Positions 16,346 through 27,180 of a stretch of DNA of 64,000 bases are shown piece after piece. Origin of the DNA: Prorocentrum cordatum (lineage: Eukaryota > Sar > Dinophyceae > Prorocentrales > Prorocentraceae); NCBI GenBank assembly GCA_963575745.1, contig CAUYUJ010005669.1:186001-250000 (forward strand). Reading direction: 5' to 3'. Made by a program: the position numbers and the translations under genes. Within the stretch, counting starts at the first letter, position 1. Every line of letters starts with the position of its first letter. The notes under the pieces are model-generated. The model had not been told where the DNA came from. It did no database searches and saw only the letters and a list, made by a program, of their open reading frames with translations.

Positions 16346-16545
16346 GAAAAGGATTGGATAAGATAAGATGGATTGGATTGGCCCGCCGCAGGCGCAGAAA
16401 CAAATGAATTGATGGGTTGGATTGGATGGATCGGATTGGGTGGGACAAGATAAGATGGGACAAGATGGGTTGGATAAGATAAGATGGATTGGATTGGACA
16501 AGATGGATTGGATAAGATAAGCGGGATTGGATCAGAAAGCCCGCC
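16346..16545 (+). repeat. GGATTGGATAAGAT repeat
   Basis: Irregular repeats of TGGATTGGAT, GATAAGATGG and GGACAAGATGG. A segment containing GCCCGCCGCAGGCGC occurs twice (about 16381 and 16540), so the array is bounded or duplicated by it. Confidence 0.8.
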
Positions 16546-16620
16546 GCAGGCGCCGAAAAATATGAATTATGAAACTAGCAACATGCGTTAGCGCCGGGAC
16601 GCCCATGATACCCGGAAGGG

Positions 16621-16776
16621 ACACCCGGGACACCGCCCAGCCCATTTGGGACACCTCCCGGCCACCGGCGGACGGGAGACGGACTTTCGCTCCTATTGAC
16701 ACCCAGGACACCGCCCGGCCCAACTGGGACACCTCCCAGCCACCGTCGGGCGGGAACGGACTTTCGCTCCTACTTC
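16621..16776 (+). repeat. 78-bp tandem duplication
   Basis: Two copies start at 16621 and 16699 with ACACCC(G/A)GGACACCGCCC and end with ACGGACTTTCGCTCCTA. Divergence is about 10-15 percent by eye. Confidence 0.85.
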
Positions 16777-16779
16777 GGC

Positions 16780-19625
16780 TTAGCTACAGGAGGACCACGC
16801 GCAGCTTCGCCTCGCCCGCACGCGAGACGCGAACACGAAACCGAAACCGATTTCCCGGCGGCGGGTCTCCGTTTGACTGCGATCTTACCCCCCAACCTCC
16901 GATGACCTTCATCGTCGCCATGGTCAATATGATGAAGATGGTGGTGATGATGATACTGGTGCTGAACAGGACGAATGCGATGACGAAGAAGGAAGCCACA
17001 GGCGGATAGAAACCTGTGCCACTTTCGTCTCCGCCGTGATTCAGTTGATGACGGTGAGAAGTGGCCAAAGACCACGTCGAGTACACTGACGAATGCAGGA
17101 ACGGCGGTGTCAAATAATCCATTCGGATGGGCCTTGGTGCCTTGCAGCCCTGGAGGATGGTCAACGTGTCCATGGAACGCGGCCTTCGGACGCGGTAGCA
17201 TCTGAGCCTCTGCAGTCCTGGAACGGCGGGACTTCTTTGGAGCCCAGCCATGGGATTGCTACTGAACTTTCCGAGGCCCTCTTGGGCCATCTTGGACGCT
17301 CAAGCGCCTCGCCGCCCCCCCCGTCCAGGTCCAGGGGAGGGGGTGGGGGGGAGGGCAAAAAATCCCCCGAGGGGGAAGAAGGGGGTTGGAAGAGGAAACT
17401 CCCGAGACCACCTACGCCCAGAAGGCTGGTCGGATTTCCTTCAGTTTGGCGCTGCGGAGGGTCTTCTGTTCTTGAAGGATGTTTTTCTGTCCTAGATTTG
17501 GCCGTGTTTGGGCGACCGCGGATCCGCCGTAGGTTGGCTGACTTCGGATTTCGGATCCGCCGTACTTTTTGGGCGATCTCGTGAGCAGGGCGGAAGTTTA
17601 CAGCCGCCCCACTTGCCCAATGTGTGTTCCTGAGGCGGAACGTTCCGCCCTGCATTTTCGCATCGTTCGGCATGCATGTTCGACACAAGTGCAAGCCCAA
17701 AGTACGGCGGATCCGATGTCAGGGTACCGACTCGCCCCGGGTGCCCGATCCCAGCGCCGCCGCGGGGCCGCACGGAAGGTCCGCTGCGTCGCCGTCCGCC
17801 GTGCCCTCTTCCTTTCGGGGGCGCGGCGTCGCCGAGGCGCTCGCGGAGCACCGCGGCGTGGGCGATGACAGGCTGCTGGCGCCGCGGGGCTCCGACAGGA
17901 CGCCGGCGCCGCGGGTCGACGGCCAGATGGCCTCCTCCAGCGCGCCATCTGGCGCACTGCACGATGCCCAGATCGTTTTCGGAAGTTATCGTCGGTCCCC
18001 CAAGGTTTTCCAGCCTCGGGGCGCTTTTCAGCGGCTGTGCCTCGTCGAGAGCGGTCGGGGGGTGCCTGGATCGTCCCAGACAGCCGCCAGATGTGAAATC
18101 CACCGGGGCTCCCAGGTCCAGGAAGCATGGCTGGTCGTCGGGGAAGCCAAGTGGGACCTCAGCGAGTCCTGGCACAAATCGGGCCCACGCATATGCTCGC
18201 ATCTCCCCGCGCGCATGGGACACAGCTCCAGGGGCGTTTGCACGCAAGTGTCCCCTGCTGAACTCTCGCGCCCCGTCGAGACGGCCCGGGTCAGCACCAA
18301 CAGGCTTCGAAGGTGTTTTCATAAGCCATTCTGGCCAAAACCACCCTGGCGTTTGAGCCCAACACGTGGAGTCCAAAACCCGGATAGCGGAGCGCCAGAA
18401 GTTTTCCAACGCCTTTTGAAAGAGTCATGGTAGTTCTCGGAAGGAGTTTCCGCGGGAGCTTCTAGAAAGCTTCAGGGCACACGGATTGGGAAACGCTTGG
18501 AAAAGGCTTGCCGGGACAAGCTGCGAGTTCACAGGAGGCGTTGCGAGGTGTCTGGAGCGAAGTTGGCGCTTGAGCTCAATAAGTTCCATCCTGATCCGGG
18601 AAACGGCGGCCGCCAGCGGCCTGTTGTGCCACCTGGCTATGAGGGCTCGTGGCCGCCGCCTCGCCGCCGCCGCCTCGCCCACCGCCGCCTCTCCGGCCGA
18701 CGCCTCGCGGGCCGCCGCCCCGCTGGCCGCCGCCCTGCCGCCCCGCCGAGGAGCCCCGCCGACTCGCCGCCGAGCTCGGGCCAGCTCCTCCTCGCCGCCG
18801 GCGGGCTGCTGGGCTCCAGCCCGCGGCTCGCGGCGTCGCCGCCCGGCTCCAGCCGGCACCTCCTCGCCGCGGGGCCGCCCAGCTCGGGCCAGCGGCCCCC
18901 CGCCTTGCTGCCAGGGCCGATGTCGGTCCGATCGATACAAGTCGGTGTCGACTCCGAGCAACCGGGTCCGACTCGATTGCGATCTTCCGACGACCGACGA
19001 CCCGAGGCGGCCCCATGCTTACGTCCGAGACGGGGGTGGCTGCGAGGAGGGGTTGCGCAGGATCTTTCTGAGATTTTACCGCTGGGTCCCTGTAGGGATT
19101 TGTGCTTGGTGTCTTACTTTTCCCCGCAAGCGACCCGCAAGCAACCCGCCTCATGACTCATCGCCCCTCCAGTGTTCTCCGAGTACAAACCGCAAGGCAC
19201 CTGCATTTGGGACTTGCTTGTGGTGTCTGCCAGTGGCGTTTGGAAACCGAATATGGCGAGTTCATTGGGCGGCATGGTGGGTTGGCATGCGCGTGATTAC
19301 ATGCGGCTCATGAATTCTAGCGTGCGCGCGCCCGTCCCTCAACCCCTCAAGGCTCTCCCATATTGGATAAGTTCCCTTTGGAGGGTTGGCAATTTCGCGG
19401 GGCGGGGGCGTTGCGGGGGTCGAGTCGCCGTTGCGAGGGTTCTCCAATACGGTCCCATATGCTTTCCAGGACGTCCAGATGGCCCGAAGATGGACCCATA
19501 TGGCTCCAATACTGCCCCAAATATCTCCACAAGGCAACGAGAAGGCCGTCGAAAGGCCCCTAAGAGGCCCGATCAAGCTCGCAAGAGGCTTCCTCCTTCT
19601 CCTCTTCCCCCTCGGCATCATCCTC
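16780..19625. other. Unassigned region with one foldback
   Basis: Open frames of up to about 270 codons exist on both strands (for example 17624-18433 plus, 17492-18409 minus), but they overlap each other, are rich in Arg/Pro/Ser and carry no motif I recognise. At 18600-18950 CCGCC-rich DNA gives Ala/Pro/Arg-rich frames on both strands. None is called as a gene. Confidence 0.4.
17517..17717. repeat. Foldback, about 200 bp
   Basis: TCGGATCCGCCGTACTTT at about 17546-17563 is inverted as AAAGTACGGCGGATCCGA at about 17699-17716, with a two-base indel beside the arm. GGATCCGCCGTA also occurs once more at about 17520. Inside lies a perfect 16-bp palindrome, GGCGGAACGTTCCGCC, at about 17635. The layout resembles a small MITE or structured-RNA source. 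No target-site duplication was identified. Confidence 0.55.
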
Positions 19626-19631
19626 GTTATT

Positions 19632-19765
19632 CTTTTTGGCCTGCTTCACCTTCTTCATCCCGAAAATGTTCCCCGAGGGTTCCCACAACGACTGGGGGAG
19701 CACATGTTCCGAGATCTTGGCGCAACTCTGTCCCAACGTTTGGCAGCATGTGCGTTTTGAAAAGG
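19632..19765 (-). repeat. R1 copy 4, minus strand
   Basis: Read on the minus strand this diverged copy encodes AKISEHVLPQSLWEPSG, recognisably the R1 peptide (AKLSDHVFPQPLRKPFG at 42.2 kb). It is followed by a Lys/Glu-rich stretch (KKVKQAKKNNEDDAEGEEE). The peptide is better preserved than the DNA, which supports a coding origin for R1. The next copy at 42.2 kb has a GAG tract exactly where this one has the Glu-rich stretch. Confidence 0.65.
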
Positions 19766-19912
19766 CGGTGTATCGATCTTCGGGGCCAGTGGGGGAAACG
19801 TTGGGGATTGTCCGGTCGCGTTTGTCACGCGGCCAAGTCTGAAGAGCAGCCCGTGTAAATGCTCCCGTAAGATCCCCCCCGAAGAAATCGATCCCGTGCG
19901 TGAACATGTGCG

Positions 19913-19934
19913 TCCGTAGCCATGTTGGCTCAAG
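19913..19934 (+). other. Relict dinoflagellate spliced-leader sequence
   Basis: Twenty-two bases beginning TCCGTAGCCATG and ending TTGGCTCAAG match the conserved dinoflagellate trans-spliced leader at 21 of 22 positions; base 12 is G instead of T. Chance occurrence in a window this size is negligible. Leaders are added to mature mRNA by trans-splicing, and genomic relicts are known to arise when mRNAs are reverse-transcribed and reinserted. The DNA downstream is therefore probably an mRNA copy. It is not a spliced-leader RNA gene: no GT donor follows the leader (the next bases are TTTCACC). Confidence 0.85.
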
Positions 19935-20455
19935 TTTCACCAGGGTTGCTCTTCTGAGCCAGATACCCTCCTCACGTGTCCACGTTCGTCCATTTATGCA
20001 CTACGAGATTGGTCTCGGGCGTTGGCCAGCGTGGCCGATGACGACGGACATGATGATGGCCAGTGGGCGTCGGCACTGGCAGACATTCAGGAATCGCCCC
20101 ATGACGAAATATCGAAAGCACATGTCGAGTTGGTCCAGTAGGGTTGTCCGTGGAAACATGCCCTCGATGAGTTCCATATGTTTGGGAGTAGGATGTTGTT
20201 GCAGTTGAGGCCCAGACAAGTGGCAGCGCTGATCCTAGGTTGTGCGGCGATGCTGAATCATCATCGCACGAGGAGGGAGGAAGTGGTTGATGAGGACTCC
20301 GTCTGCGTGTCACGTTCGATGTTTGACTCTGGCACTCGCCACCACGTGCCAATGAGTGCCGGAGCGCACGCACTAGGTACAGATCGACGGAGGATGAGGG
20401 GCAGAAATGGATTGACAGCCATGGCAGCACACTCATTGGAACAATAATGCTGTAA
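19935..20455 (+). pseudogene. Sequence downstream of the leader relict, unidentified
   Basis: One frame just after the leader reads CSSEPDTLLTCPRSS and continues ALADIQESPHDEISKAHVE before a stop at about 20141. Another frame from about 20178 reads MLLQLRPRQVAALILGCAAM. The composition is protein-like, but the frames are broken and I recognise no domain. If the leader marks a retrocopy, this would be its 5' part. Confidence 0.3.
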
Positions 20456-20567
20456 TACTTTTCAAGACAAGCTGAAGGCGACTTGCGATACGGATGGCTC
20501 CAGTTCCACATTGTATCTGTATGTTGAGATTGCTTCCTACGACTGTGTGACATGACAATCTCAAGCA

Positions 20568-21307
20568 TTGCGAAACGAAAGCGCTCTGATGTCGCCACGG
20601 CAGCTGTTGCCGACGCCCCCCTGCTTGCGCTGGCGGAACCTCGACGCGAATCTCATCATGCTTGGAACGTCGTTCACCGACCCACATCTTGAACTAGCAT
20701 GGGTGCGACGCTTGCGCGATGAAGGATGGTGGCCGCTATATCATTTTCACGTGCCACAAGCTGTCTCCATTGATGGCGCTAGATCGGTCATCGTAGAACA
20801 GTCTCGGGCGACTCAATCGGCTGCACGTGGGCACTGCAGGCGCGTGCGATCAGTTGCTGTAGACAGGGCTGGGTGCAACGATTTGACCGAGCGACTCTTG
20901 GCTCATGGGAGGGGCGACCAAAGTTGGAGTTTGTTGACGTTCCACTGCCTGGTTCACATCATTTACGGAGTCCACCAGTCGCTCTACGGCACGCCTTCCA
21001 TCATGGATGGGCTCGTGGCATGATTGCATGTACTTTGCCCGCGAGGCCAGGTGGATCGTTGACCAAGTTTAGGGGCGCCGCCATGGAAGCGATCGAGGGC
21101 GCCATTGGGTCAACCGGGCATCTGTACTGCAGCGACGAGGTCGCGATGCGCAAGGAGTGGGTATGTTCCATGTTCCTCGGCCAAGACTGCAAGTGCAGCG
21201 AGCTCGAGCACGCAGTATGCAAGTGCTTCCCAGGCGACTGGTGGAAACTTGGCAAGTTCAAGTTTGTCGCGCCGCGGGCGGCGAGCAAGGGCGAGGCGCA
21301 AGACTAG
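20568..21307 (+). pseudogene. Coding-like stretch, unidentified
   Basis: Two overlapping frames look protein-like: 20568-21023 (LIMLGTSFTDPHLELAWVRR) and 20873-21307 (LYCSDEVAMRKEWVCSMF, DCKCSELEHAVCKCFPGDW). The second has a Cys cluster (CKCSELEHAVCKC) near its end and a stop at 21305. A frameshift between them would explain the pair. No family recognised. It may continue the retrocopy that begins at the leader relict. Confidence 0.3.
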
Positions 21308-21871
21308 ATCCGCCACCATCTTGCCATACCTCGCGCCGGGGCTGCCCAAGATCTCCCCGAGCCAGCGCTGGACGGGTGCCGGGAGGGCGGCGCGCGACGT
21401 GTGCCTTCTGAGGTTTCTGCGCGACATCGGTGCCTCCACGTATAGGCACTTTGTGAATCAGGTCAACGACTCACGCGTTCGCCCTGGCGCTGGCGCGGGG
21501 GTCGACGCGCATTTGGCGTTGGCGGACGTCGAGGACGGCCCGCGCGCGGACGACTGGCGCCGACGCGGACGACGACGATGGCCGACTTCAGGCGGGGCGG
21601 GGCCAGGGACTACGCCAAGGAGAACGCGCGCAACAGGAAGGCTGCGCCGTCGTTCACGGGGTCTTTGCCGCAGCCCTTCTTCTGATACTTGCGGCGCGCC
21701 TCAATGCGATTGCTCCGACGCTGTCGGCGTGGGCGGGTATGCGTTCAGACGTTGCAGAGGTTGGCCGTTGGGCCTCGCTCGCTGCGTCTGCTGGATCGCT
21801 GCGCGCTGTCGCCACCTCGCGGCGGTGGCCAGTCCCAGAGAGGGCGCGGGGCGGGGCGGGATGGGCGATGA

Positions 21872-22759
21872 ATGCCTGAAGCGACCCAGAACAGCATTCC
21901 ACGCCAGCGAGTGGTCTTTGCACCCAGTATCTGCCCAATCCAGGTTGTGGAGGCACAGGCTTTCAGATCGTTCGCTCGCATTGGTGCGCTCTTCTACCAG
22001 AACGTGTTTACCCTGCGCGATGTGCCGCCATTTCTGACCTCACTGCTGCTCGTGGACCCAGTTGGCACACCTGCAAAGCTGGAGTCGGTGCGCATGCTAG
22101 ACATATGCACTCGCGACTTCATTGGGCACCACGGTACAAGCATTAAACGCATGGGCGCGCTGATCGAGTTGCTTGTCCTGGTCGCCCACAGCTCTGCCGC
22201 GACCGTTCATCTCGAGAACCGCAGCGCTTGGATCCGCCAGACCCCCACGGCCGCGCCCAACCAGACTAAGCGGCCAAGATTGCAGACATTGAATTTCGAT
22301 CACATCTCATCTCAGGTTTGCCTCCGCGAGCGCATTCAGCAGAGCCGTTTGGCCGCGACTGTCTTCCGTCGGCGGCGAGCGCGCAAGAGACGCGCAGATC
22401 CCCCGCCGCCCGGGGGGGCACGGACCACGCGCACCCCTGGTGGAGGGCCCTGGAGGGCGCTCGCGAGCGAGAGGTACAGGGGCATCAGGATTGCATGTTC
22501 CAAGGAGCTCGCTCGTGAATGCACTAGTTTATCTGCTGGCGAGCGCGCTCGCTTCCGTGAGCTTCGCAAGCGCGCCGCGCTTAGACATCGCGCGACGGGG
22601 GCAGCGTCGTTCGGACCAGCAATGAGGACGATCGCCAGATGCCCCCTCGACGCCGAGTGGAAAACCCTCAGCCGATTGCACGCCGCGGCCCCTGGGGCGG
22701 GAGTGCCATCTGCAGCCGACGCCCAGCACGCGCCCTTAGAGAAAGGATGGCGATGTTAA
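21872..22759 (+). CDS. Hypothetical protein, 295 codons
   Basis: An uninterrupted frame with a balanced N-terminal half (QNVFTLRDVPPFLTSLLLVD, MLDICTRDFIGHHGTSIKRM, ALIELLVLVAHSSAATVHLE) and an Arg-rich C-terminal half (LSAGERARFRELRKRAALRH). The first half is less GC-driven than the surroundings, which argues for real coding history. No motif, signal peptide or membrane segment is evident. It could be an exon or a retrocopy fragment. No promoter or splice site was identified. Confidence 0.35.
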   Translation: MPEATQNSIPRQRVVFAPSICPIQVVEAQAFRSFARIGALFYQNVFTLRDVPPFLTSLLLVDPVGTPAKLESVRMLDICTRDFIGHHGTSIKRMGALIELLVLVAHSSAATVHLENRSAWIRQTPTAAPNQTKRPRLQTLNFDHISSQVCLRERIQQSRLAATVFRRRRARKRRADPPPPGGARTTRTPGGGPWRALASERYRGIRIACSKELARECTSLSAGERARFRELRKRAALRHRATGAASFGPAMRTIARCPLDAEWKTLSRLHAAAPGAGVPSAADAQHAPLEKGWRC

Positions 22760-22779
22760 CCAGCAAGCTATTTCCCGGC

Positions 22780-23560
22780 CGATCCACCATTGTCGCCGCC
22801 CGCCGCCCAGGGAACGACCAGCCATGATTCGAGACGTTCGTTTTGAGAGGGGGAGGGGGGTGCGGTGTTTGAAACATTGGCGTCGGCAAGCACGATGCAG
22901 CTTCCGGGTGAGATTGTTGAAACATAAGGTTCGGCAGGGCCCATGGTTCAGTTGTTCCCCAGACATCCTGTGGAGTTAGACCCCCGGTTGATGTCGCAAC
23001 GCCCCGCTCCGCGCCCTCTCGTCCTTCCCACCCCTCTCCTCGTCAGGTTCAGAATGATCATCAATATCGCAGTCAGCATCACCAATGAAACCACCCGTGA
23101 TCGATGCCCATCCATTGATTGTCGGCGCGCCCCTCACACGCATCGCGGGCCAACAGGGAGCTTCACCGAACGCGCCAGTGGCATTTTGCAGCCCCTAGTC
23201 TGTGCAGCTCGTAGCTGCACCTGGTAGGTGTATTAGCTGCGCGCGTGCCAAAAATGCCACCGCCACCGGCCACCGATTCGAAACATAAGCATTGATAGAG
23301 TCCAGGGAAGTGAAGCATAGCCCATGAGGACCGCTCAGAATATGATGCATGCGCTAAGAGACCGACACCTACTTGACCCCCCCCCCCCCCTGCACATGGA
23401 TACCCTTGTGCTGTGGCGAAGCCAGATAAGGTGCGCATGCACCGCAGCCCCGATGCCCCTGACAATTGTTTCTACTTGGGCTTCACCAGGATAGGCGTCA
23501 CACATGTCATCGTAGCTCAGATGCGCCTTGATTAACGTAGCTCACCATCGCATCGCACCG
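22780..23560. other. No recognisable gene
   Basis: No convincing frame or domain. A run of C (about 23379-23390) is present. Short frames on both strands overlap without support. Confidence 0.4.
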
Positions 23561-23589
23561 AGGGGAAAGGGTACAAAGGGGGCTGCGTT

Positions 23590-24526
23590 TGCGATGCAGC
23601 ACGGGGGAACATCACGTGCTCGCGTGTCTTCCAGGAGTTGGCCGCTCGCATGGAGGAGCGCCGCTTCACGAACAGCACGGTTGCAAAGGGGCAGCGGGCG
23701 TTGCATTCAGAGGCAGCCTCTGTGATTCATTGTGACCAGGGGGCGCTGGCATCGGCCGCAGAGACCGTCTCATCGCGAGGGCCCTTGCCCTCTGCGAAGC
23801 TGTGACGTCCTTGTCGAGCAGGCGCCTCCTGGACGACTTTGCGACAATGATGCGCCGGTGTGTTCCAGTCTCCTTGGAGGTTCCCAGGATGGTCGGGCTG
23901 CCCCAGGCGTCGCCGAGTAGCGATCATAACACATGCATCATCGAAGACTTGAACAGCACATGGGGCCAGTTGAGCTCGATGATGCCAACTGCCGATGCGT
24001 TTTCCCCTGGCGGCTCCGAAGAGACCAAGAAGAACTACAAGCTGAAACCGTCATGCTTCGAAGCTCGAACGTGCTTGCGCGGCCAAAGGAGTGACACCAT
24101 CCGGCGATTCAAACTATTGTTTTGTTCTGGAATCAAGAAGCTTCCCCTTCAGACAAAGACGTGCAATCGCTTGGCGATGGGCGCGTCGTCGTTCGTTTCA
24201 CCGCAGCTGCCGATGAGGACGCTGATACAGACTTGTCACCTGGGTCGCCTGTTACAGATGCAGATGTGTTTGGTGATGTCGGCTTCCTGCTGACTTCCCC
24301 ATGGCGGCCAACCTTATCCGTGCTGCGCTTGTCCCAACAACGCCCAGATGGAACCCTGCTGCTTCAATCTAAGCCCAAGTACACGACGCTCTTGGAGTTC
24401 TTGGGATATCTTGTCGACGCTGGCGGCGCGGCAAAGTGGGTGATGTCAGTGTATTTCCACACGGGCAGCATTGGCCCCATCGCCGAGTTCGACCGGGCGT
24501 TCCTGCGAAGGGATGGGCTGGGATGA
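23590..24526 (+). pseudogene. Decayed coding sequence, unidentified
   Basis: Protein-like segments occur in successive frames: ITCSRVFQELAARMEERRF (about 23610), then TCIIEDLNSTWGQLSSMM and KKNYKLKPSCFEARTCLRG (23930-24090), then KPKYTTLLEFLGYLVDAGG and WVMSVYFHTGSIGPIAEFD (24370-24500) ending in a stop at 24524. Frame changes between segments indicate decay or unremoved introns. I do not recognise the protein. Confidence 0.35.
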
Positions 24527-25185
24527 GTTTCATTCGGGGGCCACCCAAGAGAACGAGGAGGATTGATAAGACATGGACAGGCGCGTTGGACGATATCGTC
24601 GTCGATTCGCCCGATGCCCCCGACGAGAGTTCGGGAGGCGACGACGGCGCCGATGTCGATCCCAGCGGGTCCGAGTTGGTTGGCGGCACCGAGCGCGGCT
24701 TGTTTTCAAGCGACACCGAGGATGGCGGAGGCGGGCATCGGAGTGGGGGTTCTGCCGACGAGCTCCCTAACTTCCTGGTCTCCGAGGGCGCTTCACCGCC
24801 CCGCCCTTGCTCGCCAGAGTTTGAGCGGGAGTCAGAACAGACAGATGAAATCATGGAGCCCGAGGGCACAGGGGCACCATCACCCTCGAGTTCGGCGAGT
24901 TCGTCGGGCTCCTCAAAGTCGCCCCAGCGTTCGCCCGTGGGCGAGCCAGAGGGCGCCGCCGACCCGCCTCCACCTCCACCCCCACCCCCATCCAGGTGTA
25001 GACATGCGCCCGCTCCGTGGCGCCGACGCTTCGTTTCTGCTACCAGATGGCATGGGCAGCCTAGCTGCCTGTGCAAAAACGGTGGGGGACCACACCATGG
25101 TTACGAATTGCTACAGGCCTCCCAGATGCAGGCTGACCAGGTCTTTGCACGAGTCCGCCAGGGCCACCAACCCTGGCCAAGGTAG
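24524..25185 (+). CDS. Acidic Ser/Pro-rich protein, hypothetical
   Basis: Start chosen at the ATG giving MSFIRGPPKRTRRIDK. The frame is open from further upstream. After a basic start, residues about 25-150 are rich in Asp, Glu, Ser, Gly and Pro (DSPDAPDESSGGDDGADVD), then a run of nine prolines, then a basic part. It reads as intrinsically disordered. It could be a Gag-like N-terminal part of the copia-like element that follows at 25.8 kb, but there is no zinc knuckle to show it. Confidence 0.35.
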
Positions 25186-25343
25186 GCTATTTGGTTCACT
25201 CCTTGCCCGGCCTCGCCACCACGACAACAACCGAGTATGGAAGAGAGCGGGTGGCGCGCCACCTTTGGCGCAGTTGCCAGGTCATGATGTCGGGCTCAGG
25301 TTGGGGCGCGAATTAATGACTTTGCCCTATCCGCGAGCATTCA

Positions 25344-25685
25344 TTGCTGCCGCCGCCGAGCGGCGCAGGAGGGACGATGAGCCCGATGATGAGCCCGCTG
25401 ACGTTGACTGAAGCTTCTCGCTGCCTCGCACTGTTGCAAAACAACCTCGCGCCAACGATGGCCAACGACATGTCCGCGACAAGGCCCCTGCGGACACCTC
25501 GAGATGTCGCATCGATTCGTGCTAAGATGGTCAAGGACTCTTCGAGGTTGAACGTCTTGGCGAAGACGCTGGAACCATTGAATTCGATTGCCAGACTGGG
25601 CGATATTGTTTCTGGGGGCCACTGGACCGGTGATCGGGAAGTCTCTTTGACCAAATCTGAAAAACGACGACTAGGAGAAGAATGA
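25344..25685 (+). CDS. Short hypothetical frame upstream of copia-like element
   Basis: A 113-codon frame with balanced composition (SIRAKMVKDSSRLNVLAKTL, EPLNSIARLGDIVSGGHW) and a basic end. No motif recognised. It lies between the acidic frame and the methyltransferase-like segment and might belong to the same decayed polyprotein. Confidence 0.3.
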   Translation: MLPPPSGAGGTMSPMMSPLTLTEASRCLALLQNNLAPTMANDMSATRPLRTPRDVASIRAKMVKDSSRLNVLAKTLEPLNSIARLGDIVSGGHWTGDREVSLTKSEKRRLGEE

Positions 25686-25815
25686 GAAGGGAGGAGAGGA
25701 ACGTTTCAGAACAAGGTAACTCTTTCGTGCCCAGCCTAGGACCAGAGCCTTCATTAAGGTTTTCTGACCACCTGGGATCGATCAGTACGCCGACCACGCC
25801 GGGGTCGCCTGTCTT

Positions 25816-26255
25816 GGCAGCTTCGACCTAGAAGGAGGCTGGGATTTCAGAAGGGAAGACCACCGGAAGGCTTTAAAGGAGAAGGTTCGGGCCCAGAAGG
25901 CTTGGATCGTTTTCCTGGGACCGCCCTACAATGCCTTTTCCATAGCTCACAACGCCACCGCCCATCGAGAAACGACGCCGGCGCAGCATCGTCAGAACGC
26001 CGATGGACTGGAGTTGCTAGGTTTTGTAAAGGAAATAGCGTTGGAGCAGATCCAGGGGGGGGGCGCATGTTCGTTTTCGAACATCCGGCTCCAGCTAGTT
26101 CATGGAGAACCGAGGCCGTTCGATTCATCCAGGGACTTCCAGGAGTCGACGGGGTGCTCGTGGACCTTTGCCGTTTCGGCATGTCGGCGACCAAGGGCGG
26201 GGCCCTTTCCACGAGACCCACCCGACTCACGTCGAACTGCCCCGCCTTTCTATAG
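25816..26255 (+). pseudogene. Methyltransferase-like segment of copia-like element
   Basis: One frame reads GSFDLEGGWDF, then AWIVFLGPPYNAFSIAH. GPPYNAFS occupies the place of the PPC-xx-S motif (motif IV) of C5-methyltransferase-like domains, with Tyr where the catalytic Cys would be. After a frameshift near 26060 it continues FVFEHPAPASSW (an EHP version of the ENP motif) and VLVDLCRFGMSA, ending in a TRLTSNCPAFL stretch before a stop. The DIRS polyprotein shows the same order (PC, FENP, DSCRFG). The segment is inactive by both substitution and frameshift. Confidence 0.6.
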
Positions 26256-26577
26256 CGATTTGCGGGGTCCAAGTGCACTGGGGACCCCTGGCACGCTCAT
26301 TTAGTAGGCGGTGCGATGACATCTCTTGCCAGGGTTTATCCACCGAGGTTCGTTCACACTCATGCGGAGGCTGCGGGCCAGAGCACCGACGCCGCTTACC
26401 CGGGCCCCTCGGCCAGAGAACTGGGGGCCGCGAGGATTCACGGCGCCCCAGACATGCTCAGCACGGAGTGCTATCCTACAGGAGGGGGAGAGGATGAAGA
26501 TGGAGAGGAAGATCCTGTGCCAGAGGAGATTCTTCCAGACCGCCCCATTCGAAATCACCCCACGGGTCAAGAGGCCG

Positions 26578-27180
26578 ATGCACAAGGTACACGTCAATCT
26601 CGGCCATTCCCATAAGGAGGTGTTCCTTAAGGTGCTTCGAGGGGCCCAGGCAAAGCCGGAGGTTTTGAAGTTTGTTCAAGGGGGTATCACTGCGGCGACC
26701 GCGCCACCCACGCCAGACCGGCAAGCAGTCGGCCCGTTGCCGTTCCACGTAGTTTCGAGTTTAATCGGGCCATTGCTCTCGACGCGTTCTTTGTCAGCTT
26801 CCAGGGAGAACAGCTGGCTTTCTTGAGCGTGATTTACCACGGCGCCAACCTTCAGGTGGTGGAGCTCCACGATGGAACCGCCCCGGGGGCTTGGAGGGCC
26901 ATCGCGAAGGCTTGGGCCCGCCCTTTTGGACACCCCCTGTTTGCTGCAACGGGCGGGGGGGCATAATTCAAGCGTCACTTCGACAGAGGTCTGGAACGCC
27001 CGGGGACCTTTCAGCGCGTCGCGGGCTCGGAGAGTCCCCGGCAACACGGGAGAGCCGAGAGACATGGAGGCTGGGTGAAGGACGTCCTTGCGAAGTCCTC
27101 GGAGACCACCCTCGCACCAACTCTGGTGCGTGAATTCATGCGACGGCCGCCAAGGATCGGCATCTCCACAGGGGGGGCTT
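26578..27180 (+). pseudogene. Pre-integrase and integrase fragment
   Basis: HKVHVNLGHSHKEVFLKVL resembles the HxxLGH start of the GAG-pre-integrase domain, but the following zinc-binding Cys pair is not visible. In the next frame FNRAIALDAFFVSFQGEQ begins the integrase core with a candidate first catalytic Asp, continuing LSVIYHGANLQVVELHDGT to a stop at about 26964. A further frame gives GRAERHGGWVKDVLAK near 27050, where the Glu of ERHGG fits the last acidic residue. Frameshifts and stops show it is dead. Confidence 0.7.
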
